DNA of 11,683 bases from Actinomycetota bacterium (lineage in GTDB: Bacteria; Actinomycetota; UBA4738; HRBIN12), in assembly GCA_005885325.1 (NCBI GenBank), contig VAYX01000077.1, forward strand, positions 1 to 11,683. Direction: 5' to 3'. A model generated the notes under the pieces. The model saw only the letters and a list, made by a program, of their open reading frames with translations, was not told the origin of the DNA and did no database searches. The position numbers were made by a program, and so were the translations under genes. Below, in pieces: positions 1 to 7,951 of this stretch (the stretch's first letter is position 1; every line of letters begins with the position of its first letter).

Positions 1-1449
1 CTCGAATCAGAAGACCCTGACGGCTCGCGCCCGATGCCGGCGATGGTCGCCTTCGGCGGGCAGACGCCGCTCAACCTGGCGGCCCCGTTGGCGAGCGCCG
101 GCACGGAGCTCCTCGGCTCGGATCTCGAGGCGATCGACCAGGCGGAGGAACGCTCCCGCTTCGCGGCGCTGCTCGACCGCCTCGGCGTGCCGCAGCCCGA
201 GGGCGGCATGGCCCGCTCGATCGAGGAGGCGCTGACGCTCGCGGAGCGCATCGGCTACCCGGTCATCGTGCGCCCGAGCTTCGTCATCGGCGGCCTCGCG
301 ATCGACTTCTGCTACTCGGCCGACGACCTCGTCCGCCAGCTCGCCGCTGCCACGGTCATCGACCCCGATCGGCCGGTCCGCATCGATCGCTACCTCGAGG
401 GCACCGAGGTCGACGTCGACGCCGTGTCCGACGGCGAACGCGTGCTGATCCCGGGCCTAATCGAGCACGTGGAACGCGCCGGCGTCCACTCGGGCGACTC
501 GGTCGGGTTGTTTCCCCCGCAGAACGTCAGCGAGGCGGACCAGGGCCTGATCGTCGCTGCGATGGACCGCGTGGTGCTCGCGCTCGGGGCGAAGGGGCTC
601 GTGAACGCGCAGTTCATCGTGCGCGAGGACGGCGTCTACCTGATCGAGGTCAACCCGCGCGCCTCGAGGACGGTTCCCTTCCTGTCGAAGGTCTCCGGCG
701 TGCCGATGGTCGAGCTGGCCGTGCGGATCGCGCTCGGCGCGACCCTCCCGCAGCTCGGCTGGTCAGGCGGCCTCCTGTCGCCACCTCCGTACGTCTCGGT
801 CAAGGCGCCGGCGTTCTCGACGGGGAAGCTGCGAGGCGTCGACCCTTCCGTTGGTCCCTCCATGCAGTCGACCGGCGAGGTCATCGGGATCCACGCAGAC
901 CCGCGGGTCGCGCTCGCCAAGGCGCTTTGGGGAGCGGGCCTGGTGCCGAGCGTCATTCCGGCGTCGGGCGGACAGCGGCCGCTCGCGCTCCTCTCGATTG
1001 CCGACCGCGACAAGCCGTTGCTCGGCCGCCTGGCGACTGCCCTCGTCCGCGCTGGCTTCCGGCTTGCCGCGACCGAAGGCACGCGCACGGCACTGCGGGC
1101 CGAGGGCTTCGACGCGGAGCCAGTCGCGAAGCTCGCGACCGACGATGCCGAGGGCAGGACCGTCGACGGATCGATGCCGGACCTGCTCGGCGTCATTCGC
1201 TCCGGCGAGACCCGCCTCGTGGTCAACACCCCGACGCCCCGCTCCGGGCCGGTCCGGGACGCCGCCGAGATCCGACACGCGGCGATCGCCGAGGGGGTGC
1301 CGTGCCTCACCGCAATCGAAACCGCCATCGCCGCCGCTGAGGCGCTCGACCCCACGATCGCCGATCAGGTCGCGGAGGTGCGGTCCCTGAGCGACTGGCT
1401 CGCCCGCGAGGCCGACGCGAGGAACGAGGAGCTCGTCCCCGCGGGCTGA
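1..1449 (+). CDS. carB: Carbamoyl-phosphate synthase large subunit, C-terminal part (5' end outside window)
   Basis: CarB joins ammonia (from glutamine hydrolysed by CarA), bicarbonate and two ATP into carbamoyl phosphate, the cytosolic entry step for pyrimidines and arginine. The frame is open from base 1 and gives 482 residues; E. coli CarB has about 1070, so roughly the first 600 are outside the window. Visible in order: FGGQTPLNL (about residues 18-26), the start of the second ATP-grasp domain with AIDQAEERSRF (about 44-54) and RPSFVIGG (91-98), AGVHSGDS (160-167), the metal/ATP loop LIEVNPRASRTVPF (214-227), and STGEVIG (290-296). After about residue 325 comes the MGS-like allosteric domain with ALLSIADRDK and VVNTPTPRSG. 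A methionine at base 34 lies inside the protein and is not the start. Stop is TGA at 1447-1449. It converges on the kelch gene with only 47 bp between. Nothing looks broken; identity is secure. Confidence 0.97.
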   Translation, partial: LESEDPDGSRPMPAMVAFGGQTPLNLAAPLASAGTELLGSDLEAIDQAEERSRFAALLDRLGVPQPEGGMARSIEEALTLAERIGYPVIVRPSFVIGGLAIDFCYSADDLVRQLAAATVIDPDRPVRIDRYLEGTEVDVDAVSDGERVLIPGLIEHVERAGVHSGDSVGLFPPQNVSEADQGLIVAAMDRVVLALGAKGLVNAQFIVREDGVYLIEVNPRASRTVPFLSKVSGVPMVELAVRIALGATLPQLGWSGGLLSPPPYVSVKAPAFSTGKLRGVDPSVGPSMQSTGEVIGIHADPRVALAKALWGAGLVPSVIPASGGQRPLALLSIADRDKPLLGRLATALVRAGFRLAATEGTRTALRAEGFDAEPVAKLATDDAEGRTVDGSMPDLLGVIRSGETRLVVNTPTPRSGPVRDAAEIRHAAIAEGVPCLTAIETAIAAAEALDPTIADQVAEVRSLSDWLAREADARNEELVPAG

Positions 1450-1472
1450 GGCGTGCTGTGGCTGCCTTCAGC
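1445..1472. terminator. Weak hairpin between convergent carB and kelch gene
   Basis: GCTGAGGC (1445-1452) pairs with GCCTTCAGC (1464-1472) across an 11-nt loop with one bulged base. It includes the carB stop codon and lies between two convergent genes, where a shared terminator is expected. There is no T-tract on either side, so an intrinsic terminator is only a possibility. Confidence 0.3.
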
Positions 1473-1496
1473 ATGAGCGGGACCTGTGGGCGCCGC

Positions 1497-3287
1497 TCAG
1501 CCCCAGGTGATCGTTCGGACGATCGGCTCGAGTGCTTGGACTGCCCGCTTGAGCTTCGCCTGATCCTCGAGGTCGATGAGACCGATCGTGACTACCACGT
1601 GTCGGCCTCCGACGACGAGGACGTAGAAGACACGATGCTGACGCGCGCCGAACCCGAAGCCGAACTCGGTCACGCCGGCGATTGGGCCAATCGTGACGTC
1701 CTTGCTTCCCGAAAGAAGCTCGAACCGGGTTGCGGCTTGGCCGCCGATCGTCGTCTGCTTCGGGCCCGCGACAACGGTCACGCCGGGCAGGCGCTCGATC
1801 CAGCTGGCCAGGTCGGGTGGAGGCGCGACGAGTGCGCCGCTCTTGGGATCCATGACCTGGTCGATTCGGTTGATCCCAATCTCGGCGGACCAGGTGCCAC
1901 CTCCATGTGCCACCACCGCGTCGAACCCGAAGGCGATGTCGACCCACGCAGGGAGCGCGGCATCCACCTCGCCCCGGATGCGGTTCGTGATGCTGCACGC
2001 GGGATCCAGGGGCGTGAGATAGGTGCCATCGTCCATTCGGCCTGAGGGCGGCAGGGGACGGGGGGCAGGGTGGTACGTCTCCGCCGTGGCGCCGGATGAC
2101 GCCGTGCCGAACCCACCGGCGACGAGGACGTCGCCGTCCCTCAGGAGGGTCGCGGTATGGCCGTCCCGCGCCGTCGTCATCGAGGCAGCGACGATCCACG
2201 ATGGACCGGGGTACCTGCCCGAGTCGTAGAGCTCGGCGGAGTCCAGCGATGACTCCCCGGGGCCGCGCTGGCCGCCGGCGACCAGGACGAGCCCGTTCGG
2301 GAGGAGCGTCGCCGTGTGGCCGAGCCGCGCATCGTGCATGGGATCCAGTCGGACCCACGATCCATCTGCGGGATCAGACAGCTCTGCGGAATCGAGCGTT
2401 CCCACGGCCGGATCGAAGCCGCCCGTAATCAACACCTTCGCGTCCAGCATCAGCGTCGCGGCGTGGTACACGCGCTTGGCATGGAGGTCGTGGCCCTCGC
2501 TCCATGCGCCGGACCGAGTGTTGTAGATCTCCGTAGCCGAGAGGAGACCATCTGGCTCGTAGCCCATGCCACCCGTCAGCTCGACGTTGCCATCTGCCAG
2601 CAGCGTCGCCGTTGCGGTGTCGAGGATCCGCGGCAAGCTGCCCGAGAGCGACCACGTGCCGGTCTTCGGGTCGTAGAGCTCGGCGGGCCCAAGGCTGCCG
2701 CCGGCAACCAGGACCTTGCCGGTTCGGAGCAGGGTCGAGGTGTGCGCGGCGCGAGCGGATGCCATGTTCGGAACGGACTCCCACGTGGCGTCCGCCGCGT
2801 GGAAGATCTCAGCAGAGGCGAGCGGCTGATCTGCGGCATCCAGGCCGCCGGTAACGAGGACGTCACCGTTCGGGAGCGGCGTCGCCGCCTGCGCCCACCG
2901 AACTGTCGACATCGCACCGGCCGAGGTCCATGTTCGGCCAGCCGGGTCGTAAAGCTCGGCGGACGCGAGGCCCGGACCATGCCGGAATGTCTGCCCGCCG
3001 ACGACGAGGACCCTGCCGTCCTTGAGTAGCGTCGCGGTGTGATTGCCGCGTGACTCGTGCATCTGCCCGGTGGTCGTCCATGCGCCGGAGCCCGCGATGG
3101 GACTCGGGCTCGGAGGTGGCGTAACGGCGATCGATGGGGCTGCGCTCGCGGTCGGGGCTGGCCCATTCGTCGGGAAGGGCGACGCCGACGGGGTCGGCGA
3201 GCACGCCGCGATCAAGACGCCCGAGACGAGCAGCGCTGCGGCCGGGTGTCGCCGCGTCGTCACGACCCGGGCTCGTCTGGGCGTCAA
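1497..3287 (-). CDS. Kelch-repeat beta-propeller lipoprotein with extra C-terminal domain
   Basis: Predicted exported lipoprotein of 596 aa. A basic N-terminus is followed by a hydrophobic stretch and a lipobox ending in LIAAC (Cys29), then a Pro/Ser/Thr-rich linker to about residue 65. Seven kelch blades follow, each with an HTATLL-x-DG-x-VLVAGG type core (about 83-98, 132-148, 182-197, 225-240, 275-290, 324-339, 377-392) and SAELYDP between cores. Residues 415-596 are a separate domain with WIERLPGV (496-503), IGG (514-516) and PIVRTITW near the end; the lipoprotein at 7952-9109 carries a similar domain. Kelch propellers usually bind proteins or glycans; no enzyme residues are recognised. 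The start is TTG at 3287, overlapping the stop of the upstream kelch gene by 4 nt (TTGA), with no clear Shine-Dalgarno, so translation is probably coupled. A GTG at 3263 (8 codons in) is an alternative that still leaves a good signal peptide. Confidence 0.85.
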   Translation of the reverse strand: MTPRRARVVTTRRHPAAALLVSGVLIAACSPTPSASPFPTNGPAPTASAAPSIAVTPPPSPSPIAGSGAWTTTGQMHESRGNHTATLLKDGRVLVVGGQTFRHGPGLASAELYDPAGRTWTSAGAMSTVRWAQAATPLPNGDVLVTGGLDAADQPLASAEIFHAADATWESVPNMASARAAHTSTLLRTGKVLVAGGSLGPAELYDPKTGTWSLSGSLPRILDTATATLLADGNVELTGGMGYEPDGLLSATEIYNTRSGAWSEGHDLHAKRVYHAATLMLDAKVLITGGFDPAVGTLDSAELSDPADGSWVRLDPMHDARLGHTATLLPNGLVLVAGGQRGPGESSLDSAELYDSGRYPGPSWIVAASMTTARDGHTATLLRDGDVLVAGGFGTASSGATAETYHPAPRPLPPSGRMDDGTYLTPLDPACSITNRIRGEVDAALPAWVDIAFGFDAVVAHGGGTWSAEIGINRIDQVMDPKSGALVAPPPDLASWIERLPGVTVVAGPKQTTIGGQAATRFELLSGSKDVTIGPIAGVTEFGFGFGARQHRVFYVLVVGGRHVVVTIGLIDLEDQAKLKRAVQALEPIVRTITWG

Positions 3288-4573
3288 GGCGTGTAGATCT
3301 CGGCAGATGTAGATACCGCGTCCGCGCGGGGAACCACCTTGTCTGCCGCGATCGCGGAGCCACCGGTGACAAGGACCCGGCCGTCCTCAAGCAGCGTCGC
3401 CCCGAAGTCGAAGCGCGCCGCGCCCATGGCGCCCGCGCCGAGCCACGCTCCCGCTGATGGGTCGTACAGCTCGGCCGACGACAGCAGCTTGCCGGTTCCC
3501 GGCACGTCGAACCCGCCGACGGCCAGCGCCCTGCCATCCGATAGCAGTGCAGAGGCGAACTCCGCACGCGTGGTGCTCATTGCGCCGGTGGCCCGGGACC
3601 CCGTCGCCGGGTCATACAGTTCCGCGGAAGCCAGCATGTGGTCGCCGCCCCCGTCGCCACCGGCGATGAGGACACTGCCAGTCCGGAGCAGCAGTGCCGT
3701 CCCGCCCTGGGCGCGCCCGACGAGGAGCATTGGTCCGGCCCGCCAGGAGCCGGTCTCCGGACTGTACAGCTCGACCGAATTCAGAAGCCGGTCAGGCGCC
3801 AGCGAGATGGGTCCAAAGCCGCCGGCCACGAGGGCACCGCCGTCCGGAAGGCCAACGGCGAATTGCTGCCAACGCCCCGTGAGCAAGTCGCGCGTGGCCG
3901 TCCAGCGGCCGGTGGCCGGATCGTAGAGCTCGGTCGAAGCGACGATCGCGTCGGGCGCGAGCTCCGCGCCGGCGACAAGCACTCTCCCATCGGCGAGCAG
4001 GGTGGCCGTGTGCTCGAACCGCGGCGAGGTCATGCTGCCTGTCGCTGTCCAGGTGCCCGTCTTCGGGTCGTAGAGCTCGGCGTCGGGCATCGCGCCGCTC
4101 GGGTCCTCAACGGCGGGGCACCCCTTCTCGTACAGGCCCGGACACTGGCCCCCGGCTACGAGCACCAGCCCGTTCGGCAAGAGGGTGGCGGTGTGCCAGG
4201 CACGCGGATGGAGCATGCTGCCGGTGGCGCTCCACGTGCCCGTCCGCGGATCGTACAGCTCCGCTGATGCCAATGCCTTCGCCGACGCGTCGTCATCCGA
4301 GTCCACGCCGCCAGCGACAAGGACCTGCCCATTCGGGAGCAGCGTCGCCGTGTGCAGCTTGCGGGCGACGCTCATGCTGCCGGTCGATCGCCACGTCCCG
4401 ACAGGCGGCTCCGGCGAGGCGGTCGGTGCTGGTGTGACGACGATCGTTGATGCTGGCGGTGTGGCGCTGGGCGAGGCCGATCCTTCGCCCGAGGTCGACG
4501 GGACCGGAGCGTTGGTGCCGCACGCCGCGACGAGGATCACGACCACCGCGAATGTGCCGAGACGGCCAGCCAT
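3284..4573 (-). CDS. Seven-blade kelch-repeat lipoprotein
   Basis: Predicted membrane-anchored extracellular protein of 429 aa. The signal peptide ends in the lipobox LVAAC (Cys18), and a Ser/Pro/Thr linker runs to about residue 57. Seven kelch blades follow, with cores at about 74-89, 127-142, 188-203, 237-252, 291-306, 339-354 and 390-405. The first three match the consensus best (HTATLLPNG, VLVAGG). Blades are separated by SAELYDP-x-TGTW motifs. The protein stops right after SAEIYTP, so the last strand of blade 7 is probably supplied by GTWRSTGSM at residues 59-67, closing a complete seven-blade ring. Blade 2 has a longer loop with Cys144 and Cys152. Unlike the downstream kelch protein it has no extra C-terminal domain. 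ATG at 4573 has a strong AGGAGG at 8-nt spacing. Function is unknown; ligand or protein binding at the surface is the family-based guess. Confidence 0.88.
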   Translation of the reverse strand: MAGRLGTFAVVVILVAACGTNAPVPSTSGEGSASPSATPPASTIVVTPAPTASPEPPVGTWRSTGSMSVARKLHTATLLPNGQVLVAGGVDSDDDASAKALASAELYDPRTGTWSATGSMLHPRAWHTATLLPNGLVLVAGGQCPGLYEKGCPAVEDPSGAMPDAELYDPKTGTWTATGSMTSPRFEHTATLLADGRVLVAGAELAPDAIVASTELYDPATGRWTATRDLLTGRWQQFAVGLPDGGALVAGGFGPISLAPDRLLNSVELYSPETGSWRAGPMLLVGRAQGGTALLLRTGSVLIAGGDGGGDHMLASAELYDPATGSRATGAMSTTRAEFASALLSDGRALAVGGFDVPGTGKLLSSAELYDPSAGAWLGAGAMGAARFDFGATLLEDGRVLVTGGSAIAADKVVPRADAVSTSAEIYTP

Positions 4574-4581
4574 GGGAAGGG

Positions 4582-4587
4582 CCTCCT
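4582..4587 (-). promoter_or_regulatory. Ribosome binding site AGGAGG of the kelch gene
   Basis: A perfect AGGAGG on the minus strand, 8 nt before the ATG at 4573. It overlaps by two bases the TAG stop (4588-4586) of the gene remnant just upstream. This is the arrangement expected when the lost upstream gene was translationally coupled to the kelch gene. Confidence 0.85.
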
Positions 4588-4687
4588 AATTCCAGACGAT
4601 GGAGTCGACGATCGGCTGGACCCCGCGGACCGCGTCATCGAAGTGGTGGTCCATGTTGTCGGGACCCAGCTCCCTGCCGACTGGCCT
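4586..4687 (-). pseudogene. Remnant C-terminus of a lost lipoprotein/kelch-type gene
   Basis: After the anti-sigma B stop, the minus strand reads 33 codons to TAG at 4588-4586, ending in VRGVQPIVDSIVWN. This closely matches the last residues of the 1497-3287 kelch protein (AVQALEPIVRTITWG): over 15 ungapped positions A, V, P, I, V, I and W are identical. It also resembles the end of the 7952-9109 lipoprotein (MPVVDSFQF). No start with a Shine-Dalgarno and no signal peptide or preceding domain is present in this frame; upstream it runs into the anti-sigma gene in another frame. The best reading is the tail of a deleted paralogue carrying the same C-terminal domain, its front lost by recombination. 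A translated short peptide from the in-frame ATG at 4654 is possible but less likely. Confidence 0.6.
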
Positions 4688-6120
4688 CACGACCCGATCC
4701 TGGTCCACGTGGCGCCGCCATCCGAGGTGACCAGAAGCACGATGTCATGCGGGCGATCGCCGCAGCTGCGCCCTGAGCCGGGGCTTCCGTCGGCGGAGAG
4801 GAGCGTCCACCGGCATTCCTCGACGCCCCAACCCGTTTCGAGGCTGCCCCAACTGGCTGGGCCCTCGCCCGCCTGGACGCCGTAGAGGGAGATGGACGGC
4901 ACGACAGTCCGCCAGTGCGCGCCGGCATCGATCGTCGAGAGGATCTCCCCCGGCGCACCGGCCGTGAACACCCAGGACGTCGGGGACAGGAACTGGAAGG
5001 GCTGTGCGATGCCAGTAGGAACCTCGTCGACCTGCGACCACGTCGACGGATAGCCGCCATTTCGGTAGACGACCTCCGGACTCCCATCAACGCCGAGGGC
5101 AATCAGCAGGTGACCGTCGAGTCCCCGCACGATTGCTACGACCTCCTTCATCGCCTTCTTGGGGGCAAGCGGCCCGACCGGGAAGTCGTACCTCGTGTAG
5201 GTCGCGCCCCCGTCCTCCGAGAGGTCGAAGAAGTTCTCGAAGGCGTACTGATCGGAGAGGCCGGCGCTGTTGATCAGGAACGCGCCCTTTGCTCCATAGA
5301 GCTTGTTGCTACTCGCTTTGAGGTGAGGCTGGAGGCCACGTGATGGGCCCGTCCAGGTTCGGCCGCCGTCGGTCGTTCCGAAAACGAAGAGCCCCGTGCC
5401 ATCCCGTTTGTCGTAGTGGCTCGGGTCGACGAAGGTGACGTACCCGGTGGACGCCGAGGCGAAGGCAAACACCGGTGAGCCTGCGCCGCCCGCATCAAGC
5501 ACCGATGTCGACCATGACGCGCCACCGTCGTGCGTCACTGCGATCTCCGAGCCCGTGCCGATCGGCACGTACGCCGTGTCGGCATCGAGGAACGCCTCGT
5601 CGTTCGGCAGCGCCCAGCCATCCGGCTGGACCGCTCGCCACGTCTTCCCGGTGTCATCGGTCCGGTAGATCGCCGTCTTGGTCGATACCCAGGCAACCTG
5701 GTCGCCGGCCGCGAAGACGTCGCGGATGGTCGCGAACATGCCGGCCTCTGCGGGCACGCCCGGCGGCCTAGTCTCGATTGGTGCCTGTGTCTCCGGCGAG
5801 GGGGTCGAGTAGACCGCCAGCGCGGGCGGCGTCTGCTCGGGGATGACGGACTGGTACCGGCGGACGATCTGGCTCCCCACCACGAGGAGGGCTACCGCCA
5901 CGAGGGCGACGAGCACCAACAGGGCCCACGCGGGGAGGAGCGGGTGCCCAAACGTCGCATCACCACGCAGGGCGACCGATGGGAACCGCCACGTGCGGCG
6001 CTGGCCCGTGGAGTCGACGCGGGCGAGGCTCCGAGCCAACAGGTCCGGAGGCGGAACCGCCACCGATCGGTCCTCGAACAGGTCGACGAGGCGACGATCG
6101 AGATCGCGATCGATGGTCAT
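4687..6120 (-). CDS. Membrane-anchored Asp-box (BNR/sialidase-type) beta-propeller, predicted anti-sigma factor B
   Basis: 477 aa. Residues 1-60 are a short predicted cytosolic segment, 61-83 a single strongly hydrophobic span, and 95-125 a Pro/Thr-rich linker. Residues 128-477 are a predicted extracellular propeller with six Asp-box motifs of S/T-x-D-x-G-x-T-W type at about 154-161, 196-203, 249-256, 301-308, 396-403 and 465-472. Its ATG overlaps the sigma B stop (ATGA), with GGAG 8 nt upstream; this position and the topology point to an anti-sigma role, an inference from context. The cytosolic part contains no cysteine and so no HxxxCxxC zinc motif. Cys436 and Cys453 could form a disulfide outside the cell. 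It is a clear paralogue of the 9213-10595 protein (shared GPSRG-x-QPH, DGHLLIA, VPSISLY). Asp-boxes are structural, and no sialidase catalytic Arg triad is recognised, so enzyme activity is not claimed. Confidence 0.85.
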   Translation of the reverse strand: MTIDRDLDRRLVDLFEDRSVAVPPPDLLARSLARVDSTGQRRTWRFPSVALRGDATFGHPLLPAWALLVLVALVAVALLVVGSQIVRRYQSVIPEQTPPALAVYSTPSPETQAPIETRPPGVPAEAGMFATIRDVFAAGDQVAWVSTKTAIYRTDDTGKTWRAVQPDGWALPNDEAFLDADTAYVPIGTGSEIAVTHDGGASWSTSVLDAGGAGSPVFAFASASTGYVTFVDPSHYDKRDGTGLFVFGTTDGGRTWTGPSRGLQPHLKASSNKLYGAKGAFLINSAGLSDQYAFENFFDLSEDGGATYTRYDFPVGPLAPKKAMKEVVAIVRGLDGHLLIALGVDGSPEVVYRNGGYPSTWSQVDEVPTGIAQPFQFLSPTSWVFTAGAPGEILSTIDAGAHWRTVVPSISLYGVQAGEGPASWGSLETGWGVEECRWTLLSADGSPGSGRSCGDRPHDIVLLVTSDGGATWTRIGS

Positions 6121-6671
6121 TGGACGGACTCCATGGCGAGGCCTTCGCCGCCCCGGGCATCGGCCTCGAGCGCGGACCGCAGGGCGGACGTCGCGCGGTT
6201 CAGACGCGACTTGATCGTTCCGGGCGGCACTGCCAGCGCGATCGCCGCCTCGTCGTCGCTGAACCCGAGGTAGTGATGGAGGACGAGGACCGCGCGGTGC
6301 TCCGGTCGAAGCCGGCGGAACCCTCGGTCGATCGCATCGCGATCGGCAACGTTGGCCGACGCGTCCGAATCGATGCCGGCGGGTGCCAGCTGGACCGTGG
6401 AGGCCGAGCGCCGGCGTTCTCGGTCCGCCTCGCGGTAGACGCAGCGGACGAGGACGCGATGCAGCCAGGCATCGAAGCCGTCAGGATCGCGGAGGCTTCG
6501 GAGGTCACGCCAAGCCTGGACGAGCGTCTCCTGGACCGCATCGTCGGCGAGGTCGCGGTCGCGGAGCATCAGCTGGGCGATGTTGAAGAGCCGGCCGATC
6601 GACTGCGCGGCGAGCTCGGCGAACGCCGCTCGATCGCCTCCCCGCGCCCTCTCGACCAGGTCTCGCCGCAC
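6117..6671 (-). CDS. ECF-type RNA polymerase sigma factor B
   Basis: Sigma-70 family, ECF group; it would direct RNA polymerase to a specific promoter set. With GTG at 6671 the protein is 184 aa, a normal ECF length. Region 2 spans about residues 15-80 (FNIAQLMLRDRDLADDAVQE, then VQAWRDL and the HRVLVR helix). Region 4 spans about 115-168 (RLRPEHRAVLVLHHYLGFSD, then the helix-turn-helix core VPPGTIKSRLNRA). The linker is short and there is no SnoaL or other C-terminal extension. The GTG at 6671 has GAGGGGAG 8 nt upstream. A longer form from GTG at 6734 is open but has no spaced Shine-Dalgarno, and its extra 21 residues are basic and unlike the family. The stop TGA overlaps the ATG of the predicted anti-sigma gene, the classic layout for a sigma factor and its inhibitor. 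Confidence 0.93.
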   Translation of the reverse strand: MRRDLVERARGGDRAAFAELAAQSIGRLFNIAQLMLRDRDLADDAVQETLVQAWRDLRSLRDPDGFDAWLHRVLVRCVYREADRERRRSASTVQLAPAGIDSDASANVADRDAIDRGFRRLRPEHRAVLVLHHYLGFSDDEAAIALAVPPGTIKSRLNRATSALRSALEADARGGEGLAMESVQ

Positions 6672-6758
6672 CGGCCTCGCTCCCCTCGTTTTCGGCGGCA
6701 GTCTGCGCCGTGTCGCACTAGAGGGAGGCGCCACCTCCGGTCCGTTCCATCTTCGTGA
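6672..6758 (-). other. Spacer between PD40 lipoprotein and sigma B
   Basis: This 87-nt gap holds a short perfect inverted repeat, GGAGG-CGCCA-CCTCC (6724-6738), without a T-tract, and a GGAAC on the minus strand near 6745 that resembles the -35 of many ECF promoters. No matching GTC-type -10 follows at the right distance. I see no confident promoter, so sigma B may be read through from the upstream lipoprotein gene. Confidence 0.35.
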
Positions 6759-7910
6759 CTACATGCTCGCGATTAGTCGTAGCTCCGGATGGGTGCCGAC
6801 GATCGGGAGGGGCGTCAGCCATCGCTGGCCTGTCCCGTCGGCGTCGATCAGTGCCAGGTGCCGGACGCCGAACGGATCGCTCGCGACCCGTGTCACGAGC
6901 GTGAAGACGATTCCCACACCGTCCTCGGTCCAGCGCGGCTGAGTGGCTCGCGTGTCGTTCCTGCCGAACGATGTGATCGGCCGAAGATCACTTCCGTCGA
7001 CGCCCATCGTGTAGAGGTTCGCGGCCTCGATCGTAGTCGCCTCGGCCCGCAGATCGTGGCTGTTGAAGACGATCCGGTTGGTCATCGACCAATCGGGATA
7101 GGCCGGATGGAGGTCCCAGTCCGTGACGCGGCGTTCCTCGCCGTCGTGGAGGTCGGCGACGTAGACCGCTCCGACACCTTCAGGACCCGTGAGGCGGTAG
7201 CGCACGAAGACTACGTTGGTGCCGTCCGGCGACAACCGAATCCACTCTGCCGTCATCTTGTCGCTGCGCGTGAGCACGGGTTCCGCCTTGCCCGTTGCCA
7301 GCACGTACCTCCACAGCGCGAACGTCAGTGGCGGACCTCCGTCCGCCGGAGCGTCCGCATCGAGGTTGAAATAGACCGCGCTCCCGTCCGGCGCCCATTG
7401 GGGCTGCCCGATCGTGTTGCACGGCCGCTCGCAGGCGAAGAGCCGCTCGGCATTCGTACCGTCCGCGTCAATCGTCCAGAGCTCCCCGCCCTCGATCGGG
7501 AGATGGCCGCGAATGAAGGCGATGCGCTGTCCGTCCTTCGACCATGACGGGCGGATCTCGGAACCAACGAAGTCGCTCGGCGGCAGTCGGTGCAGGCCTG
7601 TTCCGTCGGTCCGAACGAGGAAGATGGTGTCGTCGTGGTCGATCCCGTCACGGTCGGCTCTTCGATCGAACTCGTCGGCGAGTGACTGGAAGGCAACCCA
7701 TTCCTCACCCGCACCGACCACGATCGATTCCGACGGCGCCGGCGCCGTGGGACGTTCGGTGATCGCGGCGCTGGTGGCCCCAGCCGTCGGAGTCGACTCG
7801 GCCGCCGACTGACTCGATCGCTCGCCCGAGCACGCCGAAGCGAGGAGTGTGAAAACGACGATCGTGAACGCTGCCTCGAACCCAATCAGCTTCGACTGCG
7901 AATGCTTCAC
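6759..7910 (-). CDS. PD40/TolB-like beta-propeller lipoprotein
   Basis: 383 aa from GTG at 7910. The N-terminus MKHSQSKLIGF leads to a hydrophobic segment ending in LLASAC (Cys27), an acceptable though not ideal lipobox, then a Ser/Ala/Pro linker to about residue 62. The rest carries WD40-like PD40 repeats: IRPSWSKDGQRIAFIR (119-134), QPQWAPDGSAVYF (169-181), IRLSPDGTNVVFVR (224-237), YPDWSMTNRIVFNS (271-284) and QPRWTEDGVGIVF (324-336), with D-x-DGT-x loops (LVRTDGTGLHRL, TIDADGTNAERL, LIDADGTGQRWL). These repeats fold as the TolB-type propeller, but there is no TolB N-terminal domain and no Tol-Pal context, so this is a surface propeller of unknown ligand. The frame is open to 8012, but that start would sit inside the upstream gene; GTG at 7910 has GGAGG 10 nt upstream. 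The gene starts 41 nt after the upstream lipoprotein stop. Confidence 0.85.
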   Translation of the reverse strand: MKHSQSKLIGFEAAFTIVVFTLLASACSGERSSQSAAESTPTAGATSAAITERPTAPAPSESIVVGAGEEWVAFQSLADEFDRRADRDGIDHDDTIFLVRTDGTGLHRLPPSDFVGSEIRPSWSKDGQRIAFIRGHLPIEGGELWTIDADGTNAERLFACERPCNTIGQPQWAPDGSAVYFNLDADAPADGGPPLTFALWRYVLATGKAEPVLTRSDKMTAEWIRLSPDGTNVVFVRYRLTGPEGVGAVYVADLHDGEERRVTDWDLHPAYPDWSMTNRIVFNSHDLRAEATTIEAANLYTMGVDGSDLRPITSFGRNDTRATQPRWTEDGVGIVFTLVTRVASDPFGVRHLALIDADGTGQRWLTPLPIVGTHPELRLIASM

Positions 7911-7951
7911 GGCTACCACGCCTCCGAGGTACTTTCGGGATGTCCGATTTC

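Noticed and set aside
1..1449. carB start at the ATG at base 34
   Set aside because: CarB sequence is already continuous upstream of it and the first half of the protein is missing; the gene simply runs off the window edge.
6735..6755. GGAAC-like -35 before sigma B as an ECF promoter
   Set aside because: No GTC or other ECF -10 at a suitable distance, and no match to the shared TGAAGGTTT promoter.
6759..7910. TolB of the Tol-Pal system
   Set aside because: Only the PD40 repeats match. The TolB N-terminal domain is missing, it is a lipoprotein, and no tol or pal genes are nearby.
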